DNA of 64,000 bases from Physcomitrium patens. Lineage: Eukaryota; Streptophyta; Bryopsida; Funariales; Funariaceae. The stretch spans positions 4,555,481-4,619,480 of the forward strand of contig NC_037259.1 in NCBI RefSeq assembly GCF_000002425.4, given 5' to 3'. Of this stretch, positions 57,325-64,000 are shown in pieces. The position numbers and the translations under genes were made by a program. The notes beneath the pieces are model-generated. The model was not told where the DNA came from, searched no databases, and saw only the letters and a program-made list of their open reading frames with translations. Each line of letters begins with the position of its first letter. The first letter of the stretch is position 1.

Positions 57325-58730
57325 TCGTTTTAGATACACGGAATAAGGCGCATACGAGTGTGATGATGATGGTGGTACAGCCTACAATAGAACGGCATCT
57401 ACTATTTCGTGTAGAATTGTACCATAATCATTCCTTCCCAGATAACTTTTCGATGTGTCATTCCAATTTGTCATTTGATAACCTCCTTGAGATAGAATCA
57501 TCGTGGCTCCAACTATTAAATTCTGGTCATAGTGGCATTCTTCCCATACTTTTGCTCGCTTAAGAGATAATACAATGGTGGCTAATTGGGCCTCCTTTAC
57601 AAACATCTTTAATTCTGGTGGGTGTAGTCCATTAACCAATATGGACAACACAAACGATTTTGGTATTTGGTTATTTGGCCATTTTCAAAGTATATCTTCT
57701 ACACGACCATAATATGACTATATCGCTTCTCCTGGTACCATTCTGCTGTTCATTAATTTTTCTTTAAGACGTTCTTCAAAACCAATTAGTTAAAAATGGG
57801 CTAAAAATGTATTTTTTAATGCCTCCCAATTGATAAATTGTCCCACAAGTTGGTGGTTATACCACTCAAACGTTGTGTCTTTCAATGTCGTTGGTAGCCA
57901 TCTCAGCTAAATTTCTTCTGTTCTTTCATTATTGGCTATACACGCCATCAAGAATTGAGACAAATGTTGATCTGGATCCACATCTGGCAAACTCCAAAAA
58001 GTAGGTAATGGCACGGCGCTAGTCATTCGATCACCCACTACATCCATTTGAACTGCAATCAAAACTGTTGGTCCTCCGGACGCCATTAAAGATGCCAGTG
58101 TTCCACTCAATTCCTTATTAAAATAAAAACTGTCTCTTGCAAAAGTTTTTTTTGGACTTCTAGGCCTTTTTGATTGACTATTATTATCCCCAAATAATTT
58201 TACTGATTGAATATGAAGTAAAAATGATGGATTTTGATATACTTTGAATTAGTCTTTATTGGTAAGTGATTTATGCCGATCTTCAGAACCAATCTTGTTA
58301 GAATCGGACGTATCTTCAAGTGAGAAAATATCCAATGGGATACCTAATTCCTCTATGCCTTCCTCGCTTTTCGTTAATAGCTTCGAGAGATATGCTGGAC
58401 TATTAGCAACGCTTGCCGCAAGTGCTCTTGGCAATTTTTTTAATGATATGTACTTCTGAAATATTAGAGGTCGATCGTCTTTTGGGTATGATCGAATATA
58501 TTAATAGGCATGCAACCACGGCTTAATCCAACTTTGTCGATGCTTCTTTTTTAATTTGTAATCTTGCTCGTTATGCAACAAATTTCTTGCTTGCGATGTC
58601 TCTGTTCTTTTCTTTGATTGCTTTATTCTCTTTGCTGTTAAATTCTCATTCCTAATAACCATACTCTTTCATTATTTCTACTGAGTTTACTTCCTAATCT
58701 TCTTTACTGCTTCGGCAGTTAATTCCTAAC
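57325..58730 (-). pseudogene. T2 gag N-terminal part (broken)
   Basis: Minus-strand pieces: MPRALAASVANSPAYLSKLL (near 58434), a segment with PLPTFWSLPDVDPDQHLSQF (near 58030), and GLHPPELKMFVKEAQLATIV (near 57620), in the style of Tat/Athila gag. Frames are interrupted several times. It is cut by C at 57324 and continues at 50408. Confidence 0.6.
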
Positions 58731-58740
58731 ACTGAATAAT

Positions 58741-58769
58741 GTTGTCAATCTCCGGCAGCAGTGCCAAAA
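58741..58769 (-). promoter_or_regulatory. T2 primer-binding site, tRNA-Asp type
   Basis: The minus strand directly after the LTR reads TTTTGGCACTGCTGCCGGAG. This is close to TGGCGCCGTTGCCGGGG, complementary to the 3' end of plant tRNA-Asp and typical of Tat/Athila elements, with transition differences. Confidence 0.65.
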
Positions 58770-59509
58770 TACGATTATCGTTTTACTTATTTTGGAAGAA
58801 ACCTTCCAGAATAAATCCGTATAGGGGAATTCGAACACATGGAAAGACCATGTATATGAGCTACAATTGTTAAGGTCACATAATTAACTGCTACTGCTGA
58901 ATGCTTACCATACCGAAGAACACTTAACTTTTCTTCCTACTGTCCACTCTCTCATATCAATACAATAACAACCACGACATCGATTTCAGTACCCTGTGTA
59001 ATTCACAAACACACAAGCATAACCCAAACCTTGGAACAAACAACTTCCAATCCACAGAATCTGATTGAGACAATTCCTTCGATTACAATTCCTCTCCACT
59101 GAACTTGCAACCTTATAATAAACAGTGACTGAAAACTTTCATACATCATCAATCTTTCACAACAATTGATAAAAAATGATCCATAAATAACTTTGTAAAT
59201 CAAACATTGATTCATTAAATCAATTTTCTTTACTAGAATCAACACTAACACAAAAAAAACAAGAAAACTAAGAAGAAGAGATAGCACCAAGCTTATCTCC
59301 GGCTCAGTACTATCGCAGTCTGGTATTTTCTTCCTCTCTCCCATCCTCCTTGTACTACCTCGAGATACCAACTTCTATATTATGGATGATAACTACTTTT
59401 CTAACTATTCATCCATTCTACCTGCTGAATCACCTTTTCAACAGTTATCTATGCATGTTTACACTATATACTAGGTATCTACATTCTGAAAATAACTACT
59501 TATTCTACA
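58770..59509 (-). repeat. T2 5' LTR
   Basis: About 740 bp, minus-strand start TGTAGAATAAGTAG, end CGATAATCGTA (decayed CA). It matches the solo LTR at 52992-53700 in the opposite orientation and the LTR at 33913-34677 in the same orientation. A 122-codon minus frame inside it is not considered a gene. Confidence 0.78.
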
Positions 59510-60180
59510 ATGATATTTGAAGATCTACTAATTGAATCAAGATTAAATTTGGTATGGTTGTAGAAGACTTCAAGATCAACTTATATACCAATTTTGAATT
59601 GAAGTTAATAATTGGAGAAGGAGAAATCACTTCTAGAACATCTACATCAACTTTCAAGTTGGTGGTCAAGTGACATCAATGCAATTTTTGGATTTTTTCT
59701 CAAAATCTATAAATTAAACTAAGTTGAATTTTTTTGAGCATGTAAAAGAATTATAGTGGTATTTGTGTGTAAAAATCTATACCAAATAAATGATCAAATT
59801 AGAAGTTATAGCTCACCAAAGCTCACTAACAAAAATTAAGGCTTGTAAAGAGAAATTAAAATTACTTAATTATAAATATAATAAAGAAATTAGAATTTAT
59901 GTATGATTAAAATTTCTAAGAAGATTATTTTTGAGCACTTAATATTAGATTTAAGTACTTTTGAATTAAAATTCGAATTGCATTCTTCTTATGTAGATGA
60001 AACCTATTAGTGTTTCTTGGATATTTCTAAAATATAACTTCATCTTCTACAGCCAAGTGCTCAATATATTTTTAAATAAGACAACGCTTATTACAAGAAT
60101 GTATATGATAAAAATTAAACTCTATATTTTTTACATATATTTCCTAAATTTTTAGAAAGAAAATCTTTTCTATTCAAACT
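59510..60180. other. AT-rich spacer left of T3 integrase
   Basis: No coding signal. It probably contains the region downstream of T3 pol (linker, polypurine tract or LTR), but no LTR boundary could be placed. Confidence 0.35.
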
Positions 60181-61260
60181 TTATAACCAAACAAAATTCC
60201 TTAGAAAGATTTCTTTGATGAAATATGGTTGTAACCATACGACATCAAATTTGCCTAGGAAATCTAATCTCTTAGCATCTTGTAAAAGAATCACTATACT
60301 AGACCTAAAGATTTTAATCTTGTATTTTTTATCAAAGGTAATTTTTTTGCTTTTCTCAATTAGCTTTGTATATTGAGCACTTTGTCTTTTGGCTTCATGG
60401 AGATTTTCTAACCATTTGAGCTTATCAATTAAAGATTGTTTAATTGACACTCTTTCTATTAAGGTAATATAAAGAAAAGAAATATCAAATTTGATTGATA
60501 AAATAGCTTTTATACCATAAATTAAAGAAAATAGAGTTGCTTGGGTCGTCACCTTAAACGTTGTTTTATAAACTTATAAGGCCGTAGGAAGTTTTGTGTC
60601 TTAATTTCATTTAGATATTGTTATTATTTTTTGAGTATATTAACTAAAATTTAGTTGATCTATTTCATATGGCCATTGGTTTGAAGGTGATAAAGAATGG
60701 TCGTTCTTTAATCAATTTTAAATTATGAGATAAAGTCTTTTATCACCTCATTCAAGAAATATTTTATTCTATCACTAATCATGATTTTTGGACATCCAAA
60801 TCTAGTGATAATTTGCTCATAGAAGAATTTGATAGCTTGCTTTGCATTGTTGGCTTTAACTGCCTTTCTCTTAGCTCACTTGGTCAAATATTTAGTAGTT
60901 ACCACTATATATTTCATACCACTAATAGAATTGGCATGAACCTCTCTAATGTAATTAATTCCCTATTTCTTAAAAAGAACTAAAAGTAAAGATACATAGA
61001 GAAGGAAATTCATCTTTAAGTCATTTTTAATATAATATTGACATACATCATATATTTTTATATATCTAGACATCTTGAAATAATATAGGCCAATAATAAC
61101 TAGCTCTAAGAATTTTTTGGCCAATTAAGGTTTTCAAAAAATGCCCCTACATGCACTATCATGACATATTGATAGAATAGTAGGAATTTCTTTATCCATC
61201 TGACATCTCTTTAATATCCTATTAATTCCACATCTATATAATTTTCACCTAATTATGAAA
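60181..61260 (-). pseudogene. T3 integrase (broken)
   Basis: The zinc-binding end near 61240-61040 shows HDSAC and later Cys positions. The core near 60900-60620 reads VVTTKYLTK and then RFGCPKIMISDRIKYF, where SDRG has become SDRI, followed by YHLQTNGHMK (from YHPQTNGH). The C-terminal part (60552-60181) is an open frame of 123 codons: TTQATLFSLIYGIKAILSIK, ERVSIKQSLIDKLKWLENL and KFDVVWLQPYFIKEIF. This block pattern is that of Tat-lineage integrases. Confidence 0.7.
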
Positions 61261-61602
61261 AAAATATCTATTATTGATTCTTTTCTTTTTATATTCTATT
61301 TTAGAAAGATAAGAAAGAAGGACATGAATTGTCAAAAACTTGGTAATTAATTCATACCAAGTGGAAATAGTTGAAACAACAAACAAGCTTTCATCTATCA
61401 AGGTGTTATCAATTGGGGCTTCACCAATTTTCTTAACAACCTAAATAAATGATTTTCTTGCTTTCATATTTTTTTTAGGCTTATATTCTATTGAACAATT
61501 GGATTCTTCTAGTAGAAGTTCCCACCTTGCAAGTATACCATTCAAATCTACCTTATTAATAGGTATTTGATTGCCATGTGGTCTACAAAAAATATTACCA
61601 AT
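61261..61602 (-). pseudogene. T3 RNase H, C-terminal part
   Basis: On the minus strand: FFVDHMAIKYL, then ILARWELLLEESNCSIEYKP, the RNase H end and connection to integrase. The preceding part of the domain lies beyond the insert, at 62854 and above. Confidence 0.62.
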
Positions 61603-62853
61603 GTCATATTATAGTTGCTTATAATATGTAAAAATTAATTAAAATACATATTATGTTTGTAAGTCTTGATGCGGATTAGAATATTTAGTAAATAAATTTA
61701 AAGAAAATTGATACAAGAAAATTTATTTGGAGGTTTATCTATTTTGATTATAGTATTTATATTATGTAGGATTTAGGTATTTAGTATAAAGCTTAAAAGA
61801 AGATTGGAGTCTAAAGATAAAAGTCTAAACTATTAGGAGATTTATTGGGAAGGGTGAAAGGAAGGTATGAAGGCAAGAGATGAAGATCTTCATCTCTATT
61901 CATTGAATGATATGTCTAATGGGCTTCAAGGAGGCTACCTTAGGCCTTATTAGGGATTAGGATTTTTCTTCTAAGATCATTCAAACTTAGAAACTAGAAT
62001 CAGCAAGTTTAGGTTTTTGGATACGGTTTGGGTACAAATTTTGTGTAATTTGGAGTTTTTATGAAGGAATTATAGATGCTCAAAGTTAAGATGTCAATTT
62101 CATACCTACTATCACTCTTTGGGGCATAACATACACTTACAAAGAACAACGAAGGATCAGCAATTGAGATTGAAGAGAGCACTTTTTTGGCTATTGTTCA
62201 TGTATTATTTCATGAATTCTAAGTCTGGATGAAGGAATTAAAAGGCGTAGAAGATAGCACATGAAATTCAAAGATAGTAAGTGAGTTGTTTTATTGATAG
62301 TAATAGTTGGACCCATATCTTAAGTTTCTAGATGAATTATTGACTCAAAATTTCTACACATATATATATTATTAGGTTAAAAAGCTTTAGATCAAAGTTT
62401 CATGGTATTTGAATATTTGATTTGTGAGATATGAAGAAAATTGCATGAAGATATATGTAAGCAAGGGTTTGAAGCTATTGTTAGGATTTTGGCAATATCT
62501 CAAGATCCGTAATGAATTTATAGTTGAAATTTGTTTTAGTAGTTGTTGAAAGTATATCAGTACTTTATGTAAAATTTTAGTTTGTTTAGACAATTAAATC
62601 ATGAGATATGAATTATTGAAGTTCAGAAAAAAAAAATTCCATAAGGATATATAAGGTTTTAAGATATTTTATCATATATTTGGGTGTTTTTTTATACTTA
62701 GGCTTATGTTTTGATATAATTGCCTTAAAAGAAAAAATATTATATACATAAATTTAGAACTTTAAAATCTTAGACTTCATTGAGCATTTAGTAGCAACCA
62801 GAAGCTTAGGACTTTCTTGAGGCAACCTCTCTCTATCCTAATACCGAGTTAAA
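61603..62853. other. Foreign insert in T3 RNase H
   Basis: About 1.25 kb separates YLL (62854) from FFVDHMA (61600) of the RNase H domain. It has no reading frame of note. It contains a perfect 22-bp palindrome at 61876-61897 centred on GAAGATCTTC, similar in style to the start-site palindromes of the chromovirus LTRs, so it may be a solo LTR. Terminal TG/CA and a target duplication were not resolved. Confidence 0.45.
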
Positions 62854-64000
62854 GAGAAGATAGTATCTAAACTTCTTAACAAAAAAAATCATAGCAAGGC
62901 ATTTCCATTCCGTGGTAGTATAGTTTCTTTCTCTCAAATTCAATTGCCTATTAGCAAAGGCTATGGAATAGTCTTTGCCTTTCTTTCTAGTTGCTTGACA
63001 CAAGATACTTCCTATTTCGACTAATGAAGCATCACAAAGTATATGGAAGGATAATGACCAATTGAAGGGTCTTAAGATTGAAAAGGTACTAAGTTTCTCT
63101 TTTAGAGTATCAAATGCATCTTGGCATTTTTTTTCTACTCGAACTTCATCTTTTTTTATATTAGTTGAATTATTGACATATAAAGTATAGCATAGTCTTG
63201 TATGACTTCTTTATACTATCCAATGTGTCCTAAGGTTTTTTTTACCTCTTTTACCATTAAAAGAAGAGTTAATTCTATAATTACCTTGACTTTCTCTAAC
63301 TCAAGTTCCTTATCTTTTTTTGACACTACATATCCTAATAGGATTTCTTTTTAATTGCTAGAAATATTTTATCAAGATTTAATATTATCCTATTTTTTCT
63401 ATAACTTTAAAGACTAGTCCTTATACAATCATGATGTATTATTCTAGAAGATTAGGTGCTAAAATCATCAATGAAAACTATCATTGATTTGTGTAATAGA
63501 TTTAAGAAGGCATAAAAAATTGCTCTTTGAAATGTTGCAAGAGCATTGCAAAGTCTAAAAGGCATGACCACATAGATAAAGGTACCTTAAGATATAGTAA
63601 AAGTAGTTTTATGGTGGTCTTCTTGAGCTATGGATATTTCATTGTATCTTGAATATTTGTCCAATAGAACTTGATTGTATCTTATAGCAATAGATAAGAA
63701 TTCTTATTTGCATGCATATGAATAACATAAAAAGTAAAAAAATACTCTTCATCACTTGTTATTATCCTATAGCTACTAATCTAGCATAGAGAGGTGTCTT
63801 GGCTTTAATTAATCATCTTAATTATATAGAAAGAAGGACCAATTATACTATGGCTCAACTTCTCCATCATTTATTCAAGCATTATATTTAACCCACTACT
63901 CCCATCTACGATCGCGTAGGAGATGATCTTATCAACTATTGAGACTTTTAATTCAATTGCGTTGACTTCTTATATTCCTTGAATTATTCTTGTATGGACT
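62854..64000 (-). pseudogene. T3 reverse transcriptase and RNase H start (broken)
   Basis: On the minus strand from the right edge: RT with VVMPFRLCNALATFQRAIF (about 63570-63510), catalytic FIDDFST (about 63470), the thumb LLGYVVSKKDKELELEKVKV (about 63345-63280), then RNase H start CDASLVEIGSILCQATRKKG (about 63045) and ERNYTTTEW, ending KKFRYYLL. FIDD in place of YxDD fits Tat/Athila-type RTs. Frames are broken by stops and small indels. Confidence 0.7.

Larger units (their letters stand above)
48490..59509 (-). mobile_element. Minus-strand Tat/Athila-like element (T2), split by C
   Basis: From right to left: 5' LTR 58770-59509, a tRNA-Asp-type primer site, gag, element C, then the rest of gag with zinc knuckles and a protease. 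RT, integrase and 3' LTR are missing, so it is truncated at about 48490. C sits in gag with the exact duplication AGTAT. Confidence 0.72.
60181..64000 (-). mobile_element. Minus-strand Tat-like pol (T3), partial and interrupted
   Basis: RT, RNase H and integrase read from the right window edge leftward, with a foreign insert of about 1.25 kb in RNase H (61603-62853). The element continues beyond position 64000; gag and the 5' LTR are outside the window. Confidence 0.7.

Noticed and set aside
59003..59371. 122-codon minus-strand frame with a hydrophobic segment
   Set aside because: It is entirely inside the T2 LTR and is not open in the two other LTR copies of the family.

Overview
This is a piece of a land-plant nuclear genome. 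The evidence is one intron-containing gene for a secreted cysteine-rich protein of STIG1-like type, chromodomain Ty3/gypsy elements, Tat/Athila-type Ty3/gypsy elements and a Ty1/copia remnant. The species cannot be read from the sequence. A small GC-rich gene island beside very AT-rich, transition-decayed repeats would suit a bryophyte, a lycophyte or a monocot. No tRNA, rRNA or CRISPR array was seen.

Layout. 1-2.7 kb: gene island with the three-exon STIG1-like gene (1066-1907). 3.0-6.5 kb: decayed Ty1/copia remnant. 6.86-24.6 kb: an old chromovirus (A0) split by two later full-length insertions, E (8603-14990) and A (16000-21961). 24.6-35.2 kb: an old minus-strand Tat-like element (T1), split by chromovirus D (26851-32038) and carrying a third-party LTR (33913-34677). 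35.2-37.1 kb: truncated minus-strand chromovirus. 37.9-46.7 kb: truncated chromovirus B0 whose gag was hit by a younger member of the same family, B (38779-45175). 48.5-59.5 kb: minus-strand Tat/Athila-like element T2, split by minus-strand chromovirus C (50414-57319), which itself carries a 709-bp solo LTR. 60.2-64 kb: minus-strand Tat-like pol (T3), also interrupted.

The chromoviruses fall into two related families. A, C and A0 have LTRs beginning TGTTAGGGACATAG. B, B0, D, E and the 35-kb remnant have LTRs beginning TGTCA or close to it. Both share the order LTR, leader, PBS, gag, pol (protease, RT, RNase H, integrase, chromodomain) with pol in the -1 frame relative to gag, then an extra conserved 3' ORF, polypurine tract and LTR. 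Five-base target duplications are exact for A (ACTTT), B (AGTAA), C (AGTAT) and the solo LTR (ATAAG), and differ by one C/T change for D and E. Every coding copy is broken, mostly by stops explained by C-to-T or G-to-A change.

Most interesting signals: (1) tandem heat-shock-element arrays just upstream of the TATA box in A-family LTRs, expanded in C; (2) an 11-nt leader element exactly complementary to the predicted 5' end of the element RNA in both families, with three compensatory base-pair changes between them; (3) an unrecognised conserved 3' ORF with a GHYRWL motif; (4) an inverted gag segment inside D. All coordinates and motifs were read by eye; no alignment or search was run.
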